Assembly: GCA_963728985.1 (NCBI GenBank)
Contig: CAVSME010000007.1
Coordinates: 186,001-250,000 of the forward strand
DNA: 64,000 nt
Origin: DASXAI01 sp963728985
Lineage (GTDB): Bacteria > Actinomycetota > Acidimicrobiia > Acidimicrobiales > Ilumatobacteraceae
Reading direction: 5' to 3'
The translations under genes were made by a program, and so were the position numbers. Position 1 is the stretch's first letter. Each line of letters opens with the position of its first letter. The notes beneath the pieces were generated by a model that saw nothing but the letters and a program-made list of their open reading frames with translations, searched no databases and was not told where the DNA came from. Of this stretch, positions 34,918-45,118 are shown in pieces.

Positions 34918-37529
34918 CAGCGCACCCCGGCCGCCTTCCGGGCGATGACGAGCGCCTCGTCCACCCCGCGCGGGTCCTTGCCGCCGGCCACGGCCACGTC
35001 GCCCTTGCCGCCGCCCCCGCCGCCCTTGACCGCCTTGGCGGCATCGCGCAGGAGGTCGCCCGCCACGAGCCCACTGGCCGGAGTCACCGCGGCCACGAGG
35101 GCGGCGCCACCGGTGTCGGTCTCGCCCGCCAGCACGACCGCCCGCACGTCGGCCTGCTGACGCACCGCCAGCGCGAGGTCGCGCAGGTCGTTCGTCGGCA
35201 GCCCGTCGACGCGCGCTGTGACCACCCCGTCGACCGCGCCGGCGGCCAGCTCGGCGGCGCGACCGGTGGCGGCCTTCGACCGCACCGTCTTCAGCTCGTC
35301 GCGCAGCGCCTTGATCTCCTCCAGCCGCTTCTCGATGCCGTCCACGATCGTGTCGGCCGACGTGCCGAGCAGCTGCGCCGCACGGGCCAGCTCCCGCTCG
35401 TCGCGCTGGAGCAGGGCCACGCTGTTGGTGCCGGTGACGGCCTCGATGCGGCGCAGGTTCGAACCGATCGAACCCTCGGACACGATCTTGATCGTGCCGA
35501 TGTCGCCCGTCGCCCGCACGTGCGTGCCGCCGCACAGCTCCAGGCTGTGGCGGCCCGCCTCCAGCACCCGCACGACGTCGCCGTACTTGTCGCCGAAGAA
35601 GGCGATGGCGCCCATGGCCTCGGCCTCGCCCTTGGTGGTCTCGTAGGCCCGGACCGGGTCGTTGGACAGCACCTCGCCGTTGGCCAGCTGCTCGATGTGC
35701 TCGATCTCCTCCGGGCTCAGCGCGGCGTAGTGGGAGAAGTCGAAGCGCAGGCGATCGGGCGCCACCAATGAACCCGCCTGCTTCACGTGCTCACCCAGCA
35801 CCTCGCGCAGCGCCCAGTGCAAGACGTGGGTGCCCGTGTGGTTGCGGCGGATGGCATCACGCCGGGCGCCGTCGACCACCGCGATGGCCTCCTGCCCCGC
35901 CGCGAGCGTGCCCTCGGTGATGCGGGCCGTGTGCCGGCGCAGACCAGGCAGCGCGAAGGTGGTGTCGAGCACCTCGGCCCGCCCCGTCTCCGTGGCGATG
36001 GTGCCCGTGTCGCCCACCTGGCCGCCGGACTCGGCGTAGTACGGCGTGCGATCGAGGAAGATCTCGACGCCGTCGCCGATCGGCATGACCGCCAGCACCC
36101 GCACGCCCTCCGTCGTGGTCGACGCGTAACCGGTGAACTCGGTCGTGCCGAACTGCTCGACCAGCTCGCGGTAGCCGTCGACGCGCTCGTCGTCGACGCC
36201 GTCGGCCCTGCGCGCCTCCTTGGCCCGCCGCCGCTGCTCGCTCATCTCCGTGTTGAAGCCGGCCACGTCGACGGCGACACCGCGCTCGCCGGCGATCTCC
36301 TCGGTCAGCTCGAGCGGGAAGCCGTACGTGTCGTGGAGCTTGAACGCGGTGCCGCCCGGCAGCGTGGACCCGCCCGACGCCGCCAGCTCGTCTTCGAGGA
36401 TGGCGACACCGGTGCGCAACGTGTGGCGGAAGCGCTCCTCCTCCTTGGCGATCACGTCGGTGATGAAGGTGGCGTTCTTGCGCAGGTCGGGATAGGCGTC
36501 GCCCATGATGTCGATGGCGATGCCGACGAGGTCGGGCAGCACCAGCTTCTCCGCACCGAGCAGGTAGGCGTGGCGGACGGCCCGGCGCAGGATCCGGCGC
36601 AGCACGTAGCCGCGGCCCTCGTTGGACGGGAAGACACCGTCGTTGACGAGCATCGCGCCGGAGCGGGCATGCTCGGCGAGGACCCGGAGGCTGAAGCTCG
36701 GGCGGTCGTGGTAGTCGCCGGCCAGGTACCGGGCACCAGTGAGCGCCCGGGCCTGGTCGATCAAGGGAGCCAGGAGATCGGTCTCCCACACCCCGTCGAC
36801 CCCCTGCAGGAGGCACAGGATCCGCTCGAGCCCCGCGCCCGTGTCGATCGACGCCTTGGGCAACAGGACGCGGCTCCCGTCGGCCAGCTGGTCGAACTGG
36901 ATGAACACGAGGTTCCAGAACTCGATGAACCGCTCGCCGCTCGGGTCGTTCTGCGGGCCGCCGTCGGGCCCGTAGTCCGGACCCCGGTCGATGTGCAGCT
37001 CGGAGCACGGGCCGCACGGACCCGTGTCGCCCATCTGCCAGAAGTTGTCCTTGTCACCCAGGCGCTGGATGCGCTCCATCGGCACGCCAACGGCGTCGTG
37101 CCAGATCTGCTCGGCCTCGTCGTCGGACGTGTGGACCGTGATCCAGAGCCGATCGGGATCGAACCCCAGGTGCTCGGTCGTGTACTCCCACGCCCACGGG
37201 ATGGCCTCGGCTTTGAAGTAGTCGCCGAAGCTCCAGTTGCCGAGCATCTCGAAGAACACGAGGTGCCGGCTCGTACGGCCGACGTCGTCGAGGTCGTTGT
37301 GCTTGCCGCCCGCCCGCGCGCACTTCTGGACGTCGGTGACGCGCCGGTGCGGCGGCACCTCGTCGCCCACGAAGTAGGGCTTGAACGGCACCATGCCGGC
37401 CACCGTGAACAGCACGGTGGGATCGTGCGGGATGAGGCTGGACGACGGCACCACGGTGTGGGCGCGATCGGCGAAGAACCCGGTGAAATCCTGGCGGAGC
37501 TCGTCGGCGGTGCGGGGGCGCGTCGGCAT
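34917..37529 (-). CDS. alaS: Alanyl-tRNA synthetase
   Basis: An 870-residue enzyme charging tRNA-Ala. The class II catalytic core is at the N-terminus (LFTVAGMVPFKPYFVG, RHLVFFEMLGNWSFGDYFK). The editing domain has the zinc motifs RNHTGTHVLHWALREVLG and LCGGTHVRATGDIG. The C-Ala domain has a Gly-rich VKGGGGGGKGDVAVAGG. The ATG is preceded by its own leaderless promoter. Confidence 0.98.
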   Translation of the reverse strand: MPTRPRTADELRQDFTGFFADRAHTVVPSSSLIPHDPTVLFTVAGMVPFKPYFVGDEVPPHRRVTDVQKCARAGGKHNDLDDVGRTSRHLVFFEMLGNWSFGDYFKAEAIPWAWEYTTEHLGFDPDRLWITVHTSDDEAEQIWHDAVGVPMERIQRLGDKDNFWQMGDTGPCGPCSELHIDRGPDYGPDGGPQNDPSGERFIEFWNLVFIQFDQLADGSRVLLPKASIDTGAGLERILCLLQGVDGVWETDLLAPLIDQARALTGARYLAGDYHDRPSFSLRVLAEHARSGAMLVNDGVFPSNEGRGYVLRRILRRAVRHAYLLGAEKLVLPDLVGIAIDIMGDAYPDLRKNATFITDVIAKEEERFRHTLRTGVAILEDELAASGGSTLPGGTAFKLHDTYGFPLELTEEIAGERGVAVDVAGFNTEMSEQRRRAKEARRADGVDDERVDGYRELVEQFGTTEFTGYASTTTEGVRVLAVMPIGDGVEIFLDRTPYYAESGGQVGDTGTIATETGRAEVLDTTFALPGLRRHTARITEGTLAAGQEAIAVVDGARRDAIRRNHTGTHVLHWALREVLGEHVKQAGSLVAPDRLRFDFSHYAALSPEEIEHIEQLANGEVLSNDPVRAYETTKGEAEAMGAIAFFGDKYGDVVRVLEAGRHSLELCGGTHVRATGDIGTIKIVSEGSIGSNLRRIEAVTGTNSVALLQRDERELARAAQLLGTSADTIVDGIEKRLEEIKALRDELKTVRSKAATGRAAELAAGAVDGVVTARVDGLPTNDLRDLALAVRQQADVRAVVLAGETDTGGAALVAAVTPASGLVAGDLLRDAAKAVKGGGGGGKGDVAVAGGKDPRGVDEALVIARKAAGVR

Positions 37530-37537
37530 GATCTCGC

Positions 37538-37543
37538 AGCCTA
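37538..37543 (-). promoter_or_regulatory. -10 box of alaS-ruvX-mltG (leaderless)
   Basis: TAGGCT on the minus strand, 8 nt before the alaS ATG. Confidence 0.5.
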
Positions 37544-37592
37544 CCGGGGGTGCGCGCGAGGGGATCGGGGGGTTTCGGGCACCGCCGAGCGG

Positions 37593-37913
37593 TTACCGGC
37601 GGCTGCGCCGGCGGGGCCCGAGGCGGCTCGGCCCCAGGGCGTCGACGGCGGCCGCTTCCACCACGAGCACCTGCACGGCGGGCGCCGGAGCGGCCAGCGG
37701 CGCCGGCCCGTCCTGGCGGGCCTTCAGCTCGGCCTCCTTGGCCGCCATCGCCGAGCGTCCTTCGCGGACGGCGTCGGCCACGCGGTCCACCGCGCCCTTG
37801 GCCATGTTGATCGGCCGGTAGCGATCGGCCGCCTGGCGGGCCTTGCGCTTCGCGTACGCCGTGCCCCCGACACCGGCGGCGGCACCAGCCACGAACCACG
37901 TGATGCGCTTCAC
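37593..37913 (-). CDS. DUF6167-like small membrane protein
   Basis: A 106-residue protein starting ITWFVAGAAAGVGGTAYAKRKARQAADRY: a short glycine-rich membrane helix, then a basic/helical segment with VDRVADAVREGRSAMAAKEAELKARQ and an Ala/Pro tail. This is the usual small protein between rarA/DUF948 and alaS in actinobacteria. Function unknown. GTG 37913 overlaps the upstream stop (GTGA). Confidence 0.72.
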   Translation of the reverse strand: MKRITWFVAGAAAGVGGTAYAKRKARQAADRYRPINMAKGAVDRVADAVREGRSAMAAKEAELKARQDGPAPLAAPAPAVQVLVVEAAAVDALGPSRLGPRRRSRR

Positions 37914-38275
37914 CGGGCCCGCTCCTTGCCGCGCAGGCGCGATGCGGCGCGCGACGTGCCAGACGCCAGCGCCACCGTCTTGATCACCGGCGTCGACAGC
38001 GCCATCCGCGTCACTCGGGACGCGCCGGCCACGTTGGCCGAGATGGCCTCGGCCGAGCCCAGCACCCGGTCGAAGCGGTCGAGGTCGTCACGGGCGTCGT
38101 CCACGGCGGCGGCCAGGTCGGTGAGCAGGGGTCGCGTCTCGGACCGCAGCCGCGCCACCTCCTGCTGCAACTCACGCAAGGACTGCAGGACCCGGGCCAG
38201 CACGACGACGAGGGCGGCGAAGCCCAGGGCGCACAGCACGGTGCCCAGCACGATGGCGAGCTCTCCAGCGGTCAC
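37910..38275 (-). CDS. DUF948 family membrane protein
   Basis: A 121-residue protein with one N-terminal transmembrane helix (LAIVLGTVLCALGFAALVVVLARVL) and a heptad-rich segment (LRELQQEVARLRSETRPLLTDLAAAVDDARDDLDRFDRVLG), the DUF948 form. Function unknown; it may scaffold at the membrane. GTG 38275 overlaps the rarA stop (GTGA) and it is coupled downstream to the DUF6167-like gene. Confidence 0.75.
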   Translation of the reverse strand: MTAGELAIVLGTVLCALGFAALVVVLARVLQSLRELQQEVARLRSETRPLLTDLAAAVDDARDDLDRFDRVLGSAEAISANVAGASRVTRMALSTPVIKTVALASGTSRAASRLRGKERAR

Positions 38276-39558
38276 TGTTGCTGCTCCATCCGGCGGCGGA
38301 CCTCCTCCTCGAAGCCATGCGTCGAGGGCTCGTAGTAGCGACGCCCGACCACGTCGTCGGGCGCGTACTGCTGATCCAGCCACCCTCGGGGATCGTCATG
38401 AGGGTACTGGTACCCCTTCCCGTGGCCGAGCATCTTCGCTCCGCGGTAGTGCGCGTCGCGCAGATGCTTCGGCACCTCCCCGCCGATGCCGTTGCGCACG
38501 TCCTCCCGGGCCTGCCACACGCCCAGGGCGGCCCGGTTGCTCTTCGGCGCCGTGGCCAGGTGCACCACCGCCTGCGCCAGGTTGAGCTGGGCCTCGGGCA
38601 GACCCACGAACTCGACGGCCCGGGCGGCGGCGTCGGCCACCACGAGCGCCATGGGATCGGCCATGCCGACGTCCTCGGACGCCAGGATCACCAGGCGCCG
38701 GGCGATGAAGCGGGCGTCCTCCCCCGCTTCGAGCATGCGGCCGAGGTAGTGCAGCGCGGCATCGGGATCGGAACCCCGGATGCTCTTGATGAACGCCGAG
38801 ATCACGTCGTAGTGGTCGTCTTCGCCGTAGCGCAGCACGCGGGTACCGAGAGCGTCCTCGGCGTCGACCAGTTCGACGTGGTCGCGGTGGCGGCCCTTGG
38901 CCAGGGCGACGGCCACCTCCAGGGCGGTGAGGAGCTGGCGGCCGTCGCCTTCGGCCCGGTCCACGAGGTGGGCGACGGCGTCGGCGTCGGCGGTGGCCCC
39001 CTCGGCGGCCAGGCCCCGGGCGGCCAGGGCCTCCAGGGCGGCGGGTGTCAGCGGCTCGAGCCGGAACAGGGTGGAGCGCGACCGCAGCGGCGGGTTCACC
39101 TCGAAGAACGGGTTCTCGGTGGTGGCCCCGATCAGCACCAGCAGCCCCTCCTCGACGGCGGGGAGCAGGGCGTCCTGCTGGGCCTTGTTGAAGCGATGGA
39201 TCTCGTCGAGGAACAGGATCGTGCCCTGGCCGTGCTGGCCGAGGCGGCCCCGGGCCCGCTCCAGCACCTCGCGGACGTCCTTCACCGACGCGCTCACCGC
39301 CGACAGCGGCTCGAACGCCTTGGCCGTGGAGTCGGCGATGAGGCGGGCCAGCGACGTCTTGCCGGTGCCCGGCGGCCCCCAGAACAGCACCGACGACAGG
39401 CGGTCCTCCTCGATCAGGGCCCGCAGCGGGCGTCCCGGCGCCAGCAGCTGGTCCTGGCCCACGACGTCGTCCAGGGTGCGGGGCCGGAGCCGGGCGGCCA
39501 GCGGCGCCTGGCGCGCCAGCCGCTCCTCCACGGCCGCCCCGAACAGGTCCTCGGCCAT
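38272..39558 (-). CDS. rarA: Replication-associated recombination protein RarA (MgsA) AAA+ ATPase
   Basis: A 428-residue AAA+ ATPase related to clamp loaders, acting at stalled forks. It has LAARLRPRTLDDVVGQDQLL, Walker A GPPGTGKTS (61-69), Walker B ILFLDEIHRFNKAQQD, sensor 1 LIGATTENPFFEVNPPLRSR, and the C-terminal tetramerisation domain with RGSDPDAALHYLGRMLEAGED and YQYPHDDPRGW. ATG 39558 is preceded by TACCAT at 6 nt. Confidence 0.96.
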   Translation of the reverse strand: MAEDLFGAAVEERLARQAPLAARLRPRTLDDVVGQDQLLAPGRPLRALIEEDRLSSVLFWGPPGTGKTSLARLIADSTAKAFEPLSAVSASVKDVREVLERARGRLGQHGQGTILFLDEIHRFNKAQQDALLPAVEEGLLVLIGATTENPFFEVNPPLRSRSTLFRLEPLTPAALEALAARGLAAEGATADADAVAHLVDRAEGDGRQLLTALEVAVALAKGRHRDHVELVDAEDALGTRVLRYGEDDHYDVISAFIKSIRGSDPDAALHYLGRMLEAGEDARFIARRLVILASEDVGMADPMALVVADAAARAVEFVGLPEAQLNLAQAVVHLATAPKSNRAALGVWQAREDVRNGIGGEVPKHLRDAHYRGAKMLGHGKGYQYPHDDPRGWLDQQYAPDDVVGRRYYEPSTHGFEEEVRRRMEQQQ

Positions 39559-39564
39559 CCCGGG

Positions 39565-39570
39565 ATGGTA
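39565..39570 (-). promoter_or_regulatory. -10 box of rarA (leaderless)
   Basis: TACCAT on the minus strand, 6 nt before the rarA ATG. Its outer bases are part of the ACTGACGCG-type repeat, so the repeat contributes to this promoter. Confidence 0.48.
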
Positions 39571-39616
39571 CTGACGCGAGTTATCAACCGTGAGCGACGC
39601 GATCGCGCATCAGTTC
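39568..39616. repeat. ACTGACGCG-type repeat, copy A
   Basis: Positions 39568-39596 are identical over 29 nt to 44397-44425. The ends are inverted (ACTGACGCG at 39570-39578; GCGCATCAGT near 39605-39614). The element contains the TGA stop of the molybdopterin oxidoreductase gene (39612-39610) and touches the rarA -10 box. Confidence 0.75.
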
Positions 39617-41145
39617 ACGATGGCGACGATCTGGTGGTAGCCGGTGGCGGCGTTGGGGAACGGGTCGCGCTCCTCGGCCGTCTGCACCGTGCCGTTGCCG
39701 TCCGTCGCCCGCACCCGGATCACGTGGCGACCGCTCGTCGCGTCCCACGGGAACGCCCACTGCCGCCACGTCGACGCGCTGATGGCGTCGGCCAGCGTGG
39801 CGTCGGCCCACGGCCCGTCGTCGATCTGGACCTCGACCCGGCTGATGCCGGCGATCGGCGCCCACGCCACCCCGGCGATCGTCTGGCGGCCGGCGGCGAG
39901 GCGGCGACCGTTGCCCGGGACGTCGATCCGTGACTCGACGAGCACGGGCGCCATGGCATCCCAGCCCAGGTCCACCCAGTACGGGTCGAACGCCGAGAAG
40001 CGGGTCAGCTGCAGCTCGGTCAGCCACTTCGTGGCCGAGACGTAGCCGTACAGGCCGGCCACCACGAGGCGCAGCGGGAAGCCGTGCTCGTCGGGCAGCG
40101 GGGTGCCGTTCATGCCCACGGCCACCAGCGCGATGCGCCCATCGAGGGCGACAGCGGTCGGCATGCCCGCGGTGAACCCGTCGAGCGAGCGGCCGATGAT
40201 CTGGTCGGCGTCGGCGTGCGGTCGGGCCCGGTTCACGATGTCGGCCAGCGGCACGCCCAGCCACAGGGCGTTGCCCACGAGCGGCCCGCCGACCAGGTTG
40301 GACACGCACGCCATGGTCACGTGCTCTTCCACCATCGGCATGGCCAGGAGCTCGTCGTAGGTGAGCTGGTACGGCGCGTCGACCTCGCCACCGACCTTCA
40401 GCGTCCAGCCCTCGGCGTGGTAACGGGGCACGGCCAGCTCGACGTCGATGCGGTAGAAGTCGCCGTTGGGCGTGACCACCGGGCTGATCCCGGCCACCGG
40501 GAGCGAGGCGCCGGCGGGCACCGGGGCGCCGGGCGTGGCCGGTCGGGGCAGCGGCAGCCCGATGCGCTCGGCCGCCGCCGTGACGGTGTCGAGGAGCCGG
40601 CGGCCGACGAGCGCGGTGGTGGCGGCGGCGACGGCGAAGCCGCCGGCGGCCAGCAGGAAGCGGCGCCGCCCGAGCGGATCGACCGGCGCGTCCGGAGCCG
40701 CCGGGGCGGCCGTTCCGAGGTGCAGCAGGGCGGTCAGCGTGGCGATCCCGGCGCCGGCGGCGAGCACCGCCGTCGCCACCGACCACGGCAGCGAGGTGAG
40801 GGGCAGGCGGGCCGCCGCCGTCACGCCGAGCACGCCGAAGGCGGCGAAGCCGGCCACCGCCACCGCCCACCACCGGCGGGCCACGAGACCGAGGGCGGCC
40901 CCGATCAGCAGGCTGATCACGACGATCCCGGTGATCAGCCCCGGCTTGTCGCTCGTGCCGAGGTTGTCGATGCCGAAGCGGACGAACCAGCCCGGCGCGT
41001 TGTCGATGACGGCATCGCCGACGGCCACCACGAACGACGGGACCCGCGGGAAGATCCCAGCGAACAGCTCGGCCGCGCCCAGCGCCACACCGGCGGCCAG
41101 CAACCCGGCGAGCGCGGCCCGACCGGGACCGACCTTGTCCACCAC
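39610..41145 (-). CDS. Membrane-anchored molybdopterin-dependent oxidoreductase (sulfite oxidase family)
   Basis: 511 residues: three to four N-terminal transmembrane helices (1-145), a Tat-like GRRRFLLAAGG (159-169), then a sulfite-oxidase-type molybdopterin domain. That domain has YRIDVELAVPRYHAEGWTLKVGG and the molybdenum-ligand cysteine in MACVSNLVGG (Cys280), and is followed by a C-terminal Ig-like dimerisation domain (VEVQIDDGPWADATL, RVRATDGNG). Substrate unknown. GTG 41145 or GTG 41142 can start it. The cofactor gene mog is at 3,584. The stop codon lies inside a repeat. Confidence 0.88.
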   Translation of the reverse strand: MVDKVGPGRAALAGLLAAGVALGAAELFAGIFPRVPSFVVAVGDAVIDNAPGWFVRFGIDNLGTSDKPGLITGIVVISLLIGAALGLVARRWWAVAVAGFAAFGVLGVTAAARLPLTSLPWSVATAVLAAGAGIATLTALLHLGTAAPAAPDAPVDPLGRRRFLLAAGGFAVAAATTALVGRRLLDTVTAAAERIGLPLPRPATPGAPVPAGASLPVAGISPVVTPNGDFYRIDVELAVPRYHAEGWTLKVGGEVDAPYQLTYDELLAMPMVEEHVTMACVSNLVGGPLVGNALWLGVPLADIVNRARPHADADQIIGRSLDGFTAGMPTAVALDGRIALVAVGMNGTPLPDEHGFPLRLVVAGLYGYVSATKWLTELQLTRFSAFDPYWVDLGWDAMAPVLVESRIDVPGNGRRLAAGRQTIAGVAWAPIAGISRVEVQIDDGPWADATLADAISASTWRQWAFPWDATSGRHVIRVRATDGNGTVQTAEERDPFPNAATGYHQIVAIVN

Positions 41146-41289
41146 GATCTACAGAGTGCCCATCCCACGGTGGCGTTTCAGGGCAGGGCATGAGGCGGAT
41201 GGCACAGCCGGCATCGGTATCCGACGTGAACCGAGTCGCTCACGTTTGGCGTAGCGGGTGGACGACGTACCCGCCCCAAGGAGTCAACG

Positions 41290-42675
41290 ATGCCCCCCAC
41301 CCCCATCCGCCATGCGGTCGTGATCGGCGCCAGCATGGCCGGCCTGACCGCCGCCCGGGTCCTCGCCGACCACGCCGCCACCGTGACCGTGCTCGATCGC
41401 GACGAGCTGCCCGCCGGGTACGAGACCCGCAAGGGCGTGCCCCAGGGCCGTCATGCCCACGCCATCCTCGCCGGTGGCGCCCGCGCCATCGAGGAGCTGT
41501 TCCCCGGGATCATGGCCGAGATGGTCGCCGACGGTGCCGGCCTGCTCGACTTCAACGACGGGTTCTGGTTCCAGGCCGGCGGCTACCGGGCCAAGAGCCT
41601 GATCGAGCGCAAGGTCATCAGCGCCAGCCGCCCCTTCCTCGAGGGCAAGGTCCGCCAGCGGGTCGCCGCCCTGCCCAACGTGCAGATCCGCAGCGGCTGC
41701 GCCGTGGAGCGGCTCCTCGCCACGGGTGACCGCGTCCGCGGCGTGCGCATCTTCGACGGCACCACCACGAGCGACCTCGACGCCGACTTCGTCGTCGACT
41801 GCTCGGGCCGGGCGTCCCAGGCCAGCCAGTGGCTGGAGCAACTCGGTCATGCGGCGCCGGCCGTCGACGAGGTCCGTTGCGACATGCGCTACGCCTCGAT
41901 GGTGCTGCGGCGCTCGTCGTCGGACATCGACGGCACCTTCGCCATCACGATCGAGAGCCCGCCCACGGGCAAGCGGGTCGCCATCCTCGTGCCCATCGAG
42001 GGCGAGCGCTGGATGCTCACGATGGGTGCATCCTTCGGCGAGCCGGTCCCGGCCGACGAGGACGAGTTCCGCGCCGCACTGGCCACCCTCCCCGCCGGTG
42101 ACATCGCCGGTGCCGTCGAGCGGGCCGAGGTGCTGACCCCAGTGGCCCACCACCGCCTGGTCACGAGCAAGCGGCGCCGGTACGAGAAGCTGCACCGGCT
42201 GCCCGCCGGCTTCGTGGCCCTCGGCGACGCCGTCTGCAGCTTCAACCCGATCTACGGCCAGGGCATGAGCAGCGCCGTCCTGCAGGCCGTCGCCCTCGGC
42301 GGGTGCATCACCGAGCACGACAACGACCAGCACCTCGCCCGGGCGTTCTACGCCAAGGCGGCCAAGGTCATCGACACGCCGTGGGCCATCGCCGTCGGCG
42401 CCGACTTCGCCTACCCGGAGTGCCGGGGCCGCAAGCCGTTCGGCACCACGGTCGTGAACCGCTACATGCGCAAGGTGCTCATCGCCGCCCGGGTCTCGCC
42501 CGAGGTCAACACCGCGATGATCATGGTGCAGAACCTGCTGGCCCCGCCGGCATCGCTGTTCAAGCCGTCGCTGATGCTCAAGGTGCGCCAGGCGGCGCGG
42601 GAGGTCGAGCGCGAGGCGACCCGGCCGTTGCCCGCCCGGTCCGCACCGGCAACTGCTCGACGCCACGCAGCGTGA
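41290..42675 (+). CDS. FAD-dependent oxidoreductase / monooxygenase-like
   Basis: A 461-residue flavoprotein of the p-hydroxybenzoate hydroxylase / geranylgeranyl reductase superfamily. Dinucleotide motif HAVVIGASMAGLTAARVLAD (G-A-S-M-A-G variant), a second FAD motif FVALGDAVCSFNPIYGQGMS (GD motif), and FVVDCSGRAS between them. Substrate unknown; these enzymes hydroxylate aromatics or reduce lipid double bonds. AAGGAG lies 7 nt before the ATG. Divergent from the molybdopterin oxidoreductase, with a 144-nt gap in which no clear promoter was found. Confidence 0.85.
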   Translation: MPPTPIRHAVVIGASMAGLTAARVLADHAATVTVLDRDELPAGYETRKGVPQGRHAHAILAGGARAIEELFPGIMAEMVADGAGLLDFNDGFWFQAGGYRAKSLIERKVISASRPFLEGKVRQRVAALPNVQIRSGCAVERLLATGDRVRGVRIFDGTTTSDLDADFVVDCSGRASQASQWLEQLGHAAPAVDEVRCDMRYASMVLRRSSSDIDGTFAITIESPPTGKRVAILVPIEGERWMLTMGASFGEPVPADEDEFRAALATLPAGDIAGAVERAEVLTPVAHHRLVTSKRRRYEKLHRLPAGFVALGDAVCSFNPIYGQGMSSAVLQAVALGGCITEHDNDQHLARAFYAKAAKVIDTPWAIAVGADFAYPECRGRKPFGTTVVNRYMRKVLIAARVSPEVNTAMIMVQNLLAPPASLFKPSLMLKVRQAAREVEREATRPLPARSAPATARRHAA

Positions 42676-42698
42676 TCGTCGGTCGGTCGTCTCACCCA

Positions 42699-42704
42699 TA
42701 GCCT
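42699..42704 (+). promoter_or_regulatory. -10 box of the gene at 42,711 (leaderless)
   Basis: TAGCCT, 6 nt before ATG 42711. Confidence 0.48.
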
Positions 42705-42710
42705 GGTGAG

Positions 42711-43343
42711 ATGACCGACTGGCCCACGATCGCCTCGCTGGCCACGGCCGGCGGCACGCTCGTGCTCGCCGCGGCGACGTTCGCGTCGGTGCGCTCGGCC
42801 AACCGCGCCGCCCGCACCGCCGAACGGAGCCTGCAGGCAGGGCTGCGACCCCTCATCGTGCCGACCCGGGCCGACGACCCGGCGCAGAAGGTCATGTGGC
42901 AGGACCGGCACAAGGTGCTGCTGCAGGGCGGGCGGGGCGCTGCCGAGGAGGTCGACGGCGTCATTTACGTCGCCGCCTCCGTGCGGAACTCGGGCGCTGG
43001 CATCGCCGTCCTGCACAGCTGGCATCCCTGGTTCGGCTACCAGTACAGCGACACCGAGCCGGCCCCCGTCGAGGAGTTCCGCCGCCTCACGCGCGACCTG
43101 TACATCCCGGCCCACGACATCGGCTTCTGGCAGGGGGCCATCCGGGACTACGACGATCCCCACCGGCCCGCCTTGAGCAAGGCCATCGCCGAGCGCGAGC
43201 CGATCACGATCGACCTCCTGTACGGCGACCACGAGGGCGGCCAGCGCACCATCACCCGACTGTCGCTCACCCCGATGGACGACGGCGGCTGGTACACCAC
43301 CGTCTCGCGGTACTGGCACATCGACAGCCAGGAACCGCGGTAG
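42711..43343 (+). CDS. Hypothetical protein with N-terminal membrane helix
   Basis: 210 residues. A hydrophobic N-terminus (IASLATAGGTLVLAAATFASV) is followed by ANRAARTAERSLQAGLRPLIVPT, then a beta-rich domain (VIYVAASVRNSGAGIAVLHSW, ITIDLLYGDHEGGQRTITRLSL). The layout (helix, RxARTAERSL segment, immunoglobulin-like strand pattern with N-x-G) recurs in actinobacterial proteins of unknown function. The start is fixed by a leaderless -10 box. No function can be given. Confidence 0.8.
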   Translation: MTDWPTIASLATAGGTLVLAAATFASVRSANRAARTAERSLQAGLRPLIVPTRADDPAQKVMWQDRHKVLLQGGRGAAEEVDGVIYVAASVRNSGAGIAVLHSWHPWFGYQYSDTEPAPVEEFRRLTRDLYIPAHDIGFWQGAIRDYDDPHRPALSKAIAEREPITIDLLYGDHEGGQRTITRLSLTPMDDGGWYTTVSRYWHIDSQEPR

Positions 43344-43379
43344 GAACATCCGGCCTCCGTCACCGGTTGCACCACCTTG

Positions 43380-44393
<1,014 letters not shown>

Positions 44394-44396
44394 GTC

Positions 44397-44444
44397 GTAC
44401 TGACGCGAGTTATCAACCGTGAGCGCGCACAACGCGCGTCAGTT
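44397..44444. repeat. ACTGACGCG-type repeat, copy B
   Basis: ACTGACGCG (44399-44407) and CGCGTCAGT (44435-44443) form a perfect 9-bp inverted pair. The first 29 nt are identical to copy A at 39568-39596. It fills the gap between two convergent genes (luciferase-like and alkB-like). Confidence 0.78.
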
Positions 44445-44449
44445 GCGGT

Positions 44450-45118
44450 TCAGCGCTTTCCGAAGTGACGCGGCGCGTAGTAGCTCGGGTTCGGGTCGCG
44501 CCGGCCTGTGTGTGACGTCCAGCGCCACTGGGCCGAGATCCGGCTCCGGCTGCCCTCGTGCGTCTTGGGCACGGCGTGCAGCCACGCCGCCTGGCAGCGG
44601 CCGCCCATCACCAGCATGTCGCCGCTGGCCGGCATGAGGTCGATGACGTTGGCCATGTCCTCGTCGTCGCCGAACGTGCGCTGCCCGCTGCGGCCGAGCG
44701 GCTTCATCAGCCACGGCCGCGTCGCGCCGAGCGTCAGCACGCCGATCACGGTGTCCTCCAACCAGCGCAGCTCCCGATCGCGGTGGAAGCCCACGCTGTC
44801 GCGCCCGTTGCGATACATCGCCAGCGGCACGCTCGGCGGGAGCGAGATGCGGTAGCGGCGCATCAACCACGTCTGCGCCTCGCGCAGCGCGGGGTGGCGC
44901 TCGTCGCCCTTCTGGACGGCGCCGAGGCGGGGCTCGTCGACCCAGCGCTCGTAGCGGAAGACCTTGCCCTGCTCCCACGCCACGGTCTCGACCAGCTCGT
45001 CGTGGACGGTGTCGGCCGCCGGCACCAGGCCCCGCACGACGTCGACCCACGACCGGTCGGCCAGCTCCACCCGTTCCACCACCGGGTCGGCGGCCAGCCA
45101 GGTCGTGGTCTCGTTCAT
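44450..45118 (-). CDS. AlkB-like 2-oxoglutarate/Fe(II) dioxygenase
   Basis: A 222-residue AlkB-family dioxygenase, probably reversing alkylation damage of nucleic acids. The core is LAMYRNGRDSVGFHRDRE (iron-binding H-x-D as HRD), VIGVLTLGATRPWLMKP, SGDMLVMGGRCQAAWLHAVPK (distal His) and RSRISAQWRW (2-oxoglutarate-binding Arg pair). The ATG overlaps the aspS stop (ATGA), so it is translated with aspS. Confidence 0.9.
   Translation of the reverse strand: MNETTTWLAADPVVERVELADRSWVDVVRGLVPAADTVHDELVETVAWEQGKVFRYERWVDEPRLGAVQKGDERHPALREAQTWLMRRYRISLPPSVPLAMYRNGRDSVGFHRDRELRWLEDTVIGVLTLGATRPWLMKPLGRSGQRTFGDDEDMANVIDLMPASGDMLVMGGRCQAAWLHAVPKTHEGSRSRISAQWRWTSHTGRRDPNPSYYAPRHFGKR

Noticed and set aside
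35787..38585. 932-codon open frame opposite alaS
   Set aside because: Low-complexity antisense shadow spanning three conserved minus-strand genes.
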